A DNA stretch of 24,048 nucleotides from DATESG01 sp035270925 (lineage in GTDB: Bacteria; Bacillota_I; Bacilli_A; RFN20; CAG-826): contig DATESG010000015.1 of the NCBI GenBank assembly GCA_035270925.1, positions 1 through 24,048 on the forward strand, read 5' to 3'. Made by a program: the position numbers and the translations under genes. This document shows, one piece after another, positions 15,308-22,883 of this stretch. Numbering within the stretch: the stretch's first letter is position 1; every line of letters begins with the position of its first letter. Below the pieces are notes generated by a model. The model did not search any database. It had not been told where the DNA came from and was given only the letters and a program-made list of their open reading frames with translations.

Positions 15308-16792
15308 ATGGCACAAAAACTAACTGAACAAGAATTAATCAGACGCAGTAAATTAGAAAAATTAATTGAACTTAATGTTGATCCTTTTGGGTCAAAATTT
15401 GAGCGTACTGATACAAGTAAAACGATTAAGGATAAAGCTGGTGACACCTCTAAGGAAGAATTAGAAGAAAAAAACATTCATGTTAAAACCGCAGGTCGCA
15501 TTATGTTCATGCGCGATATGGGTAAAGCCGCTTTTATTTCCATTCAAGACCAAGTCGGTAGAATCCAAGCTTTTCTGCAAAAAAACACTCTTGGCGAGGA
15601 AGTATATGCTGTCTTTAAACTAGCAGATTTGGGTGATATTGTAGGTGTTGAAGGCAAAATCATGAGAACCAAAACTGGCGAAGTTACGATTAGAGTCGAA
15701 AAGTATACTCACTTAGTAAAAGCCCTCCGTCCATTACCAGAAAAATTCCACGGATTAACCGATGTTGAAGAAAGATATCGTCGCCGTTACGTGGACCTCA
15801 TTGTTAATGAAGACGCTCGTAAAGTCGCACTCACGAGACCGAGAATCATTAGATCGATGCAAAATTATCTTGATAGACAAGGTTTCGTTGAAGTGGAAAC
15901 GAGCATGCTTAATAGTGTTTTAGGCGGTGCATCTGCCCGCCCATTCGTTACACATCACAACACCTTGGATCGTGATTTTTATCTGCGGATTGCGACCGAA
16001 TTACCATTAAAACGTCTCCTAGTCGGGGGAATCGAAAAAGTCTATGAAATAGGTCGCCTCTTCCGTAACGAAGGAATGGATACCACTCATAATCCTGAAT
16101 TTACAACTGTTGAAGCCTATCAAGCGTATGGTGACATTGAAGACATGTATGATTTATGTGAAAACCTATTCAGGAACATTGCCAAGGAAGTTGTTGGCAG
16201 TCTACAACTACCATGGGGAGATGTAATCATCGATGTTGAAAAACCTTTCCGGCGTGTCCACATGGTTGAACTAATTAAAGAAAAAACAGGAATAGATTTC
16301 TTCAAAGAAAAGACTTTAGAAGAAGCAATTGCCTTGGCTAAAGAGCATGAAATTCACGTTGAAAAGCACTTTACCGGGGTTGGACATATTATCAATGAAT
16401 TCTTCGAAAAATATTGTGAAGAAGGGCTAATTCAACCAACATTTGTCTATGGACATCCACGCGAAATTTCTCCACTTGCTAAACTTTCAAAGGATGAACG
16501 TTTTACCGAAAGATTTGAATTGTTTATCAAGACTAAAGAAATGGCAAACGCTTTCACTGAATTAAATGATGCACTTGATCAAAGAAGTAGATTCGAAGAT
16601 CAAGTAAAGGCTAAAGAACTTGGTGATGAAGAAGCCAGTGAAGTTGATGAAGATTTCCTTGAAGCGCTTGAACATGGAATGCCACCTGCTGGTGGAATTG
16701 GTATCGGAATCGACCGCCTTATTATGTTGATGACTAATCAAGTTTCAATCCGTGAAGTTATTTTATTTCCAACAATGCGTGAAATTAAATAA
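15308..16792 (+). CDS. lysS: Lysyl-tRNA synthetase, class II
   Basis: This 494-aa protein is the normal length for class II LysRS. It charges tRNA-Lys in the cytosol. An N-terminal OB-fold anticodon-binding domain (about residues 55-165, TAGRIMFMRDMGKAAF) precedes the catalytic core. Motif 2 is FRNEGMDTTHNPEFTT and motif 3 GGIGIGIDRLIMLMT near the C-terminus. Also seen is the family's ELNDALDQRSRF stretch. The RBS GAGGT precedes the ATG at 15308. It follows dusB, as in Bacillus. No T-box or other leader fits in the 43-bp gap. Confidence 0.98.
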   Translation: MAQKLTEQELIRRSKLEKLIELNVDPFGSKFERTDTSKTIKDKAGDTSKEELEEKNIHVKTAGRIMFMRDMGKAAFISIQDQVGRIQAFLQKNTLGEEVYAVFKLADLGDIVGVEGKIMRTKTGEVTIRVEKYTHLVKALRPLPEKFHGLTDVEERYRRRYVDLIVNEDARKVALTRPRIIRSMQNYLDRQGFVEVETSMLNSVLGGASARPFVTHHNTLDRDFYLRIATELPLKRLLVGGIEKVYEIGRLFRNEGMDTTHNPEFTTVEAYQAYGDIEDMYDLCENLFRNIAKEVVGSLQLPWGDVIIDVEKPFRRVHMVELIKEKTGIDFFKEKTLEEAIALAKEHEIHVEKHFTGVGHIINEFFEKYCEEGLIQPTFVYGHPREISPLAKLSKDERFTERFELFIKTKEMANAFTELNDALDQRSRFEDQVKAKELGDEEASEVDEDFLEALEHGMPPAGGIGIGIDRLIMLMTNQVSIREVILFPTMREIK

Positions 16793-16798
16793 AGTCCA

Positions 16799-16849
16799 CG
16801 CCTATTTAGAAGTAGAGCACAAATTAGTTCATGTTTACTTTTAGAGGCG
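16799..16849. other. Imperfect 13-bp stem-loop between lysS and rpsF
   Basis: CGCCT (16799-16803) pairs with AGGCG (16845-16849). TAGAAGTA (16807-16814) pairs with TACTTTTA (16836-16843) with one G-U. A 3/1 internal loop separates the two helices and the apical loop is 21 nt. It begins 6 nt after the lysS stop and lacks a U-tract, so it is not a standard terminator. The descending arm includes the -35 of the rpsF promoter. It may stabilise the 3' end of the lysS message. Function unknown. Confidence 0.4.
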
Positions 16850-16862
16850 AGTGTAATATAAT
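16834..16862 (+). promoter_or_regulatory. Promoter of the rpsF-ssb-rpsR operon
   Basis: TTTACT (16834-16839), a 17-bp spacer and TATAAT (16857-16862). The start near 16869 gives a leader of about 88 nt, the longest in the window, consistent with post-transcriptional control of a ribosomal-protein operon. Confidence 0.65.
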
Positions 16863-16911
16863 TACAACGCATATAAGTAACTATATCTATTTAGTGATTT
16901 ATATACTCTCT

Positions 16912-16930
16912 GCTATTGGGGATCAATAGC
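16912..16930 (+). promoter_or_regulatory. rpsF: Hairpin in the rpsF leader
   Basis: GCTATTG and CAATAGC form a perfect 7-bp stem with loop GGGAT. It ends 12 nt before the AAAGGGAGG RBS of rpsF. A longer-range AT pairing (ATATAA 16871-16876 with TTATAT 16899-16904) could stack upstream. Ribosomal-protein leaders often bind their own product, and the S6:S18 pair is known to do so, but the CCG trinucleotide that marks that known element is not seen here. Autogenous control is therefore only a possibility. Confidence 0.5.
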
Positions 16931-16956
16931 CAAATAAGTCCAAAGGGAGGTGCTTT

Positions 16957-17244
16957 ATGAAAAAGTACGAAATCATGTACATTCTTCTTGCTGAATTAAG
17001 TGAAGAAGAGCGTAAAGCCGAGATGGAATCAGTCCACAACGTTATCGTGAATAACGGTGGAAAAGTCGAAAAAATCGACACTGAGAAATTCGGTTTACGT
17101 GAGTTTGCTTATCCGATTAAAGATTTACATAAAGGTTTTTATGTAATCATTGATGTCGAAGCAGACACAGCGATTCTTGCAGAATTTGATCGTTTAACAA
17201 AATTAAACAATCGCGTTCTTCGTCACATTATTATCGCAAAATAA
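16957..17244 (+). CDS. rpsF: 30S ribosomal protein S6
   Basis: A 95-aa protein with the S6 signature: MKKYEIMYIL at the N-terminus, GLREFAYPIKDLHKGFYVIID in the middle and RLTKLNNRVLRHIII at the end. It binds the central domain of 16S rRNA as a pair with S18, encoded two genes downstream. A very strong RBS (AAAGGGAGGTG) precedes the ATG at 16957. First gene of the classic rpsF-ssb-rpsR operon, with a long structured leader. Confidence 0.98.
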   Translation: MKKYEIMYILLAELSEEERKAEMESVHNVIVNNGGKVEKIDTEKFGLREFAYPIKDLHKGFYVIIDVEADTAILAEFDRLTKLNNRVLRHIIIAK

Positions 17245-17263
17245 ACCAAAGGGGAAAAACTTT

Positions 17264-17680
17264 ATGATGAATCGAGTTGTATTAGTAGGACGCCTAACCC
17301 GCGATCCAGAACTTCGTAGAACTACAAACGGTACCGCTGTCACATCCTTTTCGATTGCAATTGACAATCGTGTAGCGCGCGACGCACAAAAGAGCACAAG
17401 TTTCTTTAACATTGTTGCTTGGAACCAAACCGCAGAGAACGTTGCGAAATACGTTCGTAAAGGTAGTTTAGTCGGCATTGATGGCAGACTACAACAAAGA
17501 AGTTATGAGAAAAATGGTGTTAAGAATAGTATTGTTGAAGTTGTTGCCGACTCAGTTCAATTCCTTGAACCAAAAGGAACAGACAATAGTACCTCGACCT
17601 CTACAGCTGATGGATTCTCAAGTGATCAACCCTATGATGGAGAAGGTATCGACACAACAAGTGACGATTTACCCTTCTAA
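17264..17680 (+). CDS. ssb: Single-stranded DNA-binding protein
   Basis: A 138-aa SSB. The OB-fold covers about residues 1-104 (MMNRVVLVGRLTRDPELR, FFNIVAWN, GSLVGIDGRLQ), then a short Ser/Thr/Asp-rich linker and the acidic tip DDLPF that binds replication and repair proteins. Two ATGs lie in tandem (17264 and 17267); the first has GGGG 9 nt upstream and matches the MxNRVVLVGR family start. Shorter than B. subtilis SsbA because of the linker. Lies between rpsF and rpsR as in most Bacillota. Confidence 0.98.
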   Translation: MMNRVVLVGRLTRDPELRRTTNGTAVTSFSIAIDNRVARDAQKSTSFFNIVAWNQTAENVAKYVRKGSLVGIDGRLQQRSYEKNGVKNSIVEVVADSVQFLEPKGTDNSTSTSTADGFSSDQPYDGEGIDTTSDDLPF

Positions 17681-17705
17681 GAAATTATAGAAAGAGGAAT
17701 TACAC

Positions 17706-17933
17706 ATGGCATTTAGAAAAGCTAAACCACGCAAAAAGGTATGCTATTTTAAGAAGAACGGCATCAAAACAATAGATTATAAAGATGTAGAACTACTTAA
17801 GAAATTTATTACCCCAAACGGTAAAATTACCCCACGTCGCGTAACCGGCACATCCGCTCGTTACCAACGTTTACTTGCAACAGCAATTAAAAACGCGCGT
17901 CTAATGGGTTTACTACCGTTTTATCTTGATTAA
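17706..17933 (+). CDS. rpsR: 30S ribosomal protein S18
   Basis: A 75-aa protein with canonical S18 sequence: a basic N-terminus, DYKDVELLKKFITPNGKITPRRVTG and the RYQRLLATAIKNARLMGLLPF end. It partners S6 in the 30S platform. It has one Cys (KKVCYFKK), so any zinc-binding Cys set is absent. RBS AGAGGA precedes the ATG. The last gene of the operon, followed by an intrinsic terminator. Confidence 0.98.
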   Translation: MAFRKAKPRKKVCYFKKNGIKTIDYKDVELLKKFITPNGKITPRRVTGTSARYQRLLATAIKNARLMGLLPFYLD

Positions 17934-17949
17934 TGTTTAAGGACAAATT

Positions 17950-17976
17950 AGGTCTCTTTAATTGGAGGCCTTTTTC
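17950..17976 (+). terminator. Intrinsic terminator of the rpsF-ssb-rpsR operon
   Basis: AGGTCTC (17950-17956) pairs with GAGGCCT (17965-17971) through 7 bp including one G-U, loop of 8 nt, followed by TTTTTC. It lies 16 nt after the rpsR stop. Confidence 0.8.
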
Positions 17977-18015
17977 TTTAAAAAGTTTGCTATTAACTTG
18001 AGGCTCGTGTCTGCT

Positions 18016-18039
18016 AAAGGTATATAAATACCTTTTTTT
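18016..18039 (+). terminator. Second intrinsic terminator ahead of gdpP
   Basis: AAAGGTAT and ATACCTTT form a perfect 8-bp stem with loop ATAA, followed by an uninterrupted run of T to 18039. It ends only 4 nt before the candidate gdpP -10 box (TATAAT, 18044-18049). It could be a back-up terminator for the S18 operon. The arrangement makes gdpP transcription depend on its own promoter. Confidence 0.75.
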
Positions 18040-18043
18040 GTTG

Positions 18044-18049
18044 TATAAT
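18044..18049 (+). promoter_or_regulatory. Candidate -10 box of the gdpP operon
   Basis: TATAAT directly after the second terminator. No good -35 is visible, since its position falls within the terminator stem. The expected leader is about 14 nt, holding the GAGG RBS. Confidence 0.45.
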
Positions 18050-18069
18050 AAACTAGATTAGAGGTATTT

Positions 18070-20151
18070 ATGCTTAGGTTAATTAAAAAAATACGTATAG
18101 AAACGTTTTTCTCAACAATGTTACAGTTTGTATTGCTACTCGCCTTAGGATTTATTTATGTCACTAATGTTTTTAACTTACAACAATACCTTAGTCTAAC
18201 CACTTTTGTCTTTATTACTTTAGGAATAGGTATTCTTAATACGATATATCTACTAGTCCAAGTTGCAAGGGTTGTAAAAATTCGCCGTAAGAACGAGTTA
18301 GATACCCTCGAAATTATCGGCAGTGACGTAAAAGAAGCCTATAATTTTGGGATGTTAGGACTAGTCGTTGTTGATAAAGATTTCAACATTATTTGGTTAA
18401 GTGAACTGTTTAGAGATCGTAATATTGATGTGCTTGATAAGAACATGCTTCAATGGCTCCCCGGAGTAAAAAAACTCGTTGATATCTCAGAAGCAATTGA
18501 TTCAAACATAGAGGATACACTTAAGTTAGAGATTGACTCCCGTAACTACGAAGTTAAATATATCAATGATGCCGGATTATTTCTATTCAGAGATATTACT
18601 GAATTCGAATATTTGTTTGATCAAAGTGAAAAGCAAGCTCCGGTTGTTGGTATTGTGATGATTGATAATTTTTCTGACATGGTTAAAAACCGTGAAATTT
18701 CCAACCCCATGATTGCGATTATTACTTCTTCAATCTTCGATTACTCTCGAAAATATGGAATTCTCGTCCGTCAATATCGGGATGATTCTTTCATTATGAT
18801 TCTTACTCATGAAGCTTTTAACAATATATATAAAGATAAGTTTTCGCTTATTGAGACAATCAGAAACAAAGAAGAGAATAAAGAAATGCGGATGACGCTT
18901 TCGATGGCTTTCGCTTATAACTTCCCAGACTTTATGAGACTTGGTGATATGGCAGTTAATGCTATCGACACCGCGATTGCACGGGGCGGTGATCAAGTTG
19001 TTATCAGTAAATATGGCGAAGAAAACGAATACTTGGGTGGCACAACTGCCGCTAGTGAAAAACGTAATAAGACTTCAATTAGAATGCACACAGACACTCT
19101 ATTTTCACACATTAGAGAAGCGTCTAACGTTCTGATTATGGCTCACACACAAACAGATTTGGATGCTTTAGGAGCTTCTTTAGGCCTTAAATCATTAGCC
19201 GATTACGCTAAAGCGAACTCCATTAAAGAAAAGAACAAAGAATTCGTTAAGGCGCGAATTGTGTATAATCCACAATTAACTGAAAACAAAACGAGAGCAG
19301 CGGTGACCAACTCATTCACCAAACAAGAAGAGGGCAAAATATTTATTACTCCCCAAGAACTCGCTAGTGAAAAAGGTGAGAACAGCCTAGTAAATAGCAA
19401 GACGCTTCTCATTGTCTGTGATGTATCGCGGCCATCAATGGTTGTGGATCCTAAACTTCTCGACCGAGTTGAAAAAGTTTTTGTGATTGATCACCATAGA
19501 AGGACAGATGAATTTATCGAAAATCCATTGTTTGATTATATTGACACAACTGCATCTTCAACCTGCGAGATGATTGCCGAGATGATTTATTATGGTAACA
19601 CACCTGAATATACGCTCGAGAGTAAATACGCAACCCTAATGCTCTCTGGCATTTATCTTGATACTAATTACTTCCGTAGCAATACGACCGGCGCAAGAAC
19701 ATTCTTGGCCAGTATGATTTTAGAAGAATATGGCGCCGAGGTTACGGTCGCTGATGAATTCCTCAAGGATGAATTTGAAGAATATACAATGATTACTAAA
19801 ATTATGAACTCCGTTGAAACGGTGTCCTTGGGAGTGACAGTTGCTAAAGCTGATCCAAATGATTTAGTTGATGCCGCAACATTAGCTAAAGTTGCTAACC
19901 AATCAATGAGAATCAAGGGAGTGAGTGCAGCTTTTGTTATTGGCCTTATTTCAAAGACGGAGACCAAAATTAGTGCACGAAGTGATGGTTCGATTAATGT
20001 TCAATTGTTGTTAGAAAAATTGGGCGGAGGGGGCCATCAAGCCGCTGCGGCTGCTATTGTTAAAAATAAGACTATTCCTGAAACAGAGGTCATTTTAAAA
20101 GAAGTTATCGCTCAGTATCTTAACGATGCACGCGCAATTAAAAAGAATTAA
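18070..20151 (+). CDS. gdpP: Cyclic-di-AMP phosphodiesterase GdpP
   Basis: A 693-aa membrane enzyme that hydrolyses c-di-AMP to pApA, a control of potassium and osmotic homeostasis in Bacillota. In order: two TM helices (about 15-35 and 42-64); a PAS-like domain (about 80-175); a degenerate GGDEF domain (about 185-315), in which the GGDEF motif reads YRDDSF; the DHH phosphoesterase domain with His359, Asp363 and Asp365 (AHTQTDLDALGA), Asp451 and the DHH motif at 474-476; and DHHA1 with GGGGHQAAAAA (652-662). All expected metal ligands are present, so it is probably active. RBS GAGG, ATG at 18070. The gdpP-rplI-dnaB order is conserved across Bacilli. No c-di-AMP cyclase is in the window. Confidence 0.96.
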   Translation: MLRLIKKIRIETFFSTMLQFVLLLALGFIYVTNVFNLQQYLSLTTFVFITLGIGILNTIYLLVQVARVVKIRRKNELDTLEIIGSDVKEAYNFGMLGLVVVDKDFNIIWLSELFRDRNIDVLDKNMLQWLPGVKKLVDISEAIDSNIEDTLKLEIDSRNYEVKYINDAGLFLFRDITEFEYLFDQSEKQAPVVGIVMIDNFSDMVKNREISNPMIAIITSSIFDYSRKYGILVRQYRDDSFIMILTHEAFNNIYKDKFSLIETIRNKEENKEMRMTLSMAFAYNFPDFMRLGDMAVNAIDTAIARGGDQVVISKYGEENEYLGGTTAASEKRNKTSIRMHTDTLFSHIREASNVLIMAHTQTDLDALGASLGLKSLADYAKANSIKEKNKEFVKARIVYNPQLTENKTRAAVTNSFTKQEEGKIFITPQELASEKGENSLVNSKTLLIVCDVSRPSMVVDPKLLDRVEKVFVIDHHRRTDEFIENPLFDYIDTTASSTCEMIAEMIYYGNTPEYTLESKYATLMLSGIYLDTNYFRSNTTGARTFLASMILEEYGAEVTVADEFLKDEFEEYTMITKIMNSVETVSLGVTVAKADPNDLVDAATLAKVANQSMRIKGVSAAFVIGLISKTETKISARSDGSINVQLLLEKLGGGGHQAAAAAIVKNKTIPETEVILKEVIAQYLNDARAIKKN

Positions 20152-20162
20152 TAGAGGTATAT

Positions 20163-20612
20163 ATGAAAGTCATATTATTAAAAGACGTGAAAAATGTAGG
20201 CAAGAAAGATCAAGTTGTTGAAGTTAGTGATGGATATGCATCAAACTTTCTATTACCAAAAAAACTTGCAGTCCTCTTTACGAGTAAAAGTAAAGAGGTC
20301 TTAGAAACACAAAAAGAACTACTTCTAACTACGGAGAAAGCCCATACCGAAGCAGCCAAAAAAACCGCTGAGAAATTTGCGAAAATTCAAGTTGAGTTAA
20401 CTTTATCAACTGGCGAAAAAGGTAAAACCTTTGGCTCCATCTCCGCCAAACAAATTGAAAAACAACTAGCTGATATGTATGGAGTTATCGTCGATAAACG
20501 AAAGTTTTTAAACTTTACCCCAATCAACCAATTAGGTACGACCATTGTTAAAATCGAACTCTATAAAGGAGTTATTGGCGAATTGAAAGTCCACGTCAAG
20601 GCGAAGGAGTAA
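20163..20612 (+). CDS. rplI: 50S ribosomal protein L9
   Basis: A 149-aa protein with the L9 N-terminal signature MKVILLKDVKNVGKKDQVVEVSDGYASNFLLPKKLA, a long charged connecting helix (about 45-75) and a C-terminal domain ending in KVHVKAKE. It binds 23S rRNA at the base of the L1 stalk. RBS GAGG, ATG at 20163, 11 nt after gdpP. The gene contains a 9-bp inverted repeat at 20273-20298, about as many as chance would give in this window. Confidence 0.97.
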   Translation: MKVILLKDVKNVGKKDQVVEVSDGYASNFLLPKKLAVLFTSKSKEVLETQKELLLTTEKAHTEAAKKTAEKFAKIQVELTLSTGEKGKTFGSISAKQIEKQLADMYGVIVDKRKFLNFTPINQLGTTIVKIELYKGVIGELKVHVKAKE

Positions 20613-20616
20613 CACG

Positions 20617-22128
20617 ATGGCGGAATACAAAAACACCAAATATAGTAATGAACCCTTTAAGTTCCGTGATCAACAACTCATTGTTCCCCATAATAATGAA
20701 CTAGAAAAAACCGTATTAGGTTTGATGATTACCGACAAGGATGCTTGCAATCATGGGCTTCAAAACCTATCGCTAGAATCTTTTCCAAATATTGGTAACG
20801 ATAACCGAACTATTTTTCAGGCTATCAGTACACTTTTTGTTAAGAATGTCACCATTGATTTTATGACAGTCCTTGAACAACTTGAATCAATGAAGGCTAA
20901 AAACGCTGTTGGTGGTTTTGAATACCTAAAAGAAATCACCGACGTTGCTTTTCAATATTCTGCGATGAAAGATTATTGTCAAAGGCTTGAAGATTATCGC
21001 TTACTAAGAGAATCGCTCGCCGTTCTTGATCAAAAATTATATGAATATAAAACGGCAGAGATTCCCGAAATTAATGATTTTATTGGTGGAATAAACGCTG
21101 ATATTGCCGAAATTGCACAAAAAAGACGGATTGTTGATTTTGAATCTACTAAGGTGCTCGCAACTAAACTTGAAAAATTCATGAAAGATTTATCAAACTC
21201 AACCACCGGGACCTTGACGGGGTTAAACACTGGTTACGATGATTTGAATAATTTGACGCATGGATTTCAAAAAGGTGATTATATCATCGTCGCGGCCCGT
21301 CCTGCGGTTGGTAAAACCGCTTTTGCCCTTAATCTGGCCCTCAATATTGCCGTTAGGAACCAAAAATCAGTTGGGTTCTTTACCGTCGAAATGCCTTCTC
21401 GACAAATGATGATGAGACTTGTATCCGCGCAGAGTTATGTAAGTTACAATGCCGTGCAAACAAATCATTTAAATAAGAACGAGGCCGTTAAAGTTAAAGA
21501 CGGACTAGTAGTTCTTAGTTCACTTCCACTGTATTTTGACGAAACTCCGGGAATTAAAATTTCAGATATTGTAATTAAATCGCGTAAATTAAAACAAGAA
21601 AACCCTAATCTTGCGGCAATCTTTATTGACTATATTGGTCTTGTGACAACGCATAAAAAAACTGAAAGTCGGCAAGTCGAAGTTAGTGAAATCTCTCGGA
21701 CCCTTAAAGAGCTAGCCCGTGAACTAGACATTACCGTCGTTGCACTTTCACAATTATCGCGGGAAGTTGAAAAGCGCCCAAGTAAGCGCCCATCACTTTC
21801 TGATTTACGTGAATCCGGAGGTTTGGAACAAGATGCTGACGTTGTCATGTTAATGTTCCGCGAAGACTACTATCTCGAACAAGGAACTTTAAAATCTAAA
21901 GACAGTCAATATGGATCTTATTACGAAACATTAAAAGAAAAACCCAACGAACTATCCCCATCGCTTGTGGATATTATGATTGCGAAAAACCGTAATGGCG
22001 AAGTTGGAATTTCGACACTTATATTCTTTAAGGCCTGTTCAAACTTTTCGCAACCTGAAATGCAACTCAAACTCAGTATTCGCGCCATGCAGGACGAATA
22101 CAATAATAGGAGAGGAACTCCCGAGTAA
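20617..22128 (+). CDS. dnaB: Replicative DNA helicase
   Basis: A 503-aa hexameric helicase that unwinds DNA at the replication fork (named dnaC in B. subtilis). The N-terminal DnaB domain covers about residues 22-130 (HNNELEKTVLGLMI), and the RecA-like ATPase about 195-490. Walker A is ARPAVGKT (227-234), Walker B IFIDYIGL (335-342), followed by the family stretch LSDLRESGGLEQDADVVMLMFRE (394-416). Between REDYY and IMIAKNRNGEVG there are about 35 residues, more than in the typical protein, accounting for part of its extra length over the usual 440-470. RBS AAGGAG, ATG at 20617, 4 nt after rplI. Its TAA shares one base with the walJ ATG. Confidence 0.97.
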   Translation: MAEYKNTKYSNEPFKFRDQQLIVPHNNELEKTVLGLMITDKDACNHGLQNLSLESFPNIGNDNRTIFQAISTLFVKNVTIDFMTVLEQLESMKAKNAVGGFEYLKEITDVAFQYSAMKDYCQRLEDYRLLRESLAVLDQKLYEYKTAEIPEINDFIGGINADIAEIAQKRRIVDFESTKVLATKLEKFMKDLSNSTTGTLTGLNTGYDDLNNLTHGFQKGDYIIVAARPAVGKTAFALNLALNIAVRNQKSVGFFTVEMPSRQMMMRLVSAQSYVSYNAVQTNHLNKNEAVKVKDGLVVLSSLPLYFDETPGIKISDIVIKSRKLKQENPNLAAIFIDYIGLVTTHKKTESRQVEVSEISRTLKELARELDITVVALSQLSREVEKRPSKRPSLSDLRESGGLEQDADVVMLMFREDYYLEQGTLKSKDSQYGSYYETLKEKPNELSPSLVDIMIAKNRNGEVGISTLIFFKACSNFSQPEMQLKLSIRAMQDEYNNRRGTPE

Positions 22129-22883
22129 TGAGATATTATGTCCTAGCTAGTGGTTCCAAAGGGAATGCCACTGTTTTAGAGTGTGAGCATGGGAGAATTC
22201 TTATCGACTTAGGTCTACCGCTCGTCGAACTAAAAAAACGTCTCGCAACTTTTGACCTTCAACTTGAAGATATCGATGCGATTTTTTATACGCATTACCA
22301 TAGAGATCACCTTTATCACGACTATAAGAAAATAAACAAGAACATAATTTATGCAACAAAGGGAACGTTTGATCGTCCAGAAGTAAACTGTATTGAACCA
22401 TTTTGTTCCTATCAAATTGCGGGTTTTAATGTTTTGGTATTACCCACGAGCCATGATGCTAAAGATTCGGTCGGCTTTATCTTTGACGACGGTGAAGAGA
22501 GTCTCGCTTTTATGACTGATACTGGATATATAAGTGATAAAAACATTTCACTGATGAAGAACAAGACTTACTACATTATCGAAGCCAACCATAATGAGAG
22601 AATGTTATTAAAGACGAATAGGCCATATGTGTTAATCCAAAGAATTCTTAGTGATACTGGTCACTTGTCCAATGAGGCGAGTGCACATTATGTCGCCGAG
22701 ATGGTTGGGGAAAACACGAAGGAAATTACCCTCGCGCACTTGAGTGAAGAAGCAAATTCTCCAGAAGTAGCCCTCTCCGCTTTTGAAAAAATACTACCGC
22801 GAAAAGATATTGATCTTAGTAAAATTGAAATTAAAGTTGCCAAACAATATCTGCCTATTTGTGGAGGTAAATTTGACCATTAA
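22128..22883 (+). CDS. walJ: Metallo-beta-lactamase-fold hydrolase, WalJ (YycJ) type
   Basis: A 251-aa MBL-fold protein. The dinuclear metal motif is THYHRDH (residues 55-61), with further ligands His109, Asp131 and a probable His at about 155. The N-terminus YYVLASGSKGNATVLE is typical of YycJ/WalJ. WalJ in Bacillota is linked to cell-wall and replication coordination and sits at the end of the walRK operon. Here walRK, walH and walI are absent and it follows dnaB, with a 1-nt stop/start overlap (TAATG) and AGGAGAGG 12 nt before the ATG. Its exact substrate is unknown in the family; a nuclease activity has been suggested. rlmH follows, as near B. subtilis walJ. Confidence 0.88.
   Translation: MRYYVLASGSKGNATVLECEHGRILIDLGLPLVELKKRLATFDLQLEDIDAIFYTHYHRDHLYHDYKKINKNIIYATKGTFDRPEVNCIEPFCSYQIAGFNVLVLPTSHDAKDSVGFIFDDGEESLAFMTDTGYISDKNISLMKNKTYYIIEANHNERMLLKTNRPYVLIQRILSDTGHLSNEASAHYVAEMVGENTKEITLAHLSEEANSPEVALSAFEKILPRKDIDLSKIEIKVAKQYLPICGGKFDH

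Noticed and set aside
16863..16956. Known S6:S18 leader element in front of rpsF
   Set aside because: The hallmark CCG in a loop or bulge is absent downstream of the predicted start. The hairpin is reported without assigning it to that family.
22783..22872. N-terminal extension of RlmH by 30 residues
   Set aside because: The added sequence overlaps walJ, has no RBS and would make RlmH longer than the constant 159 aa of the family. TTG 22873 with GGAGG fits.
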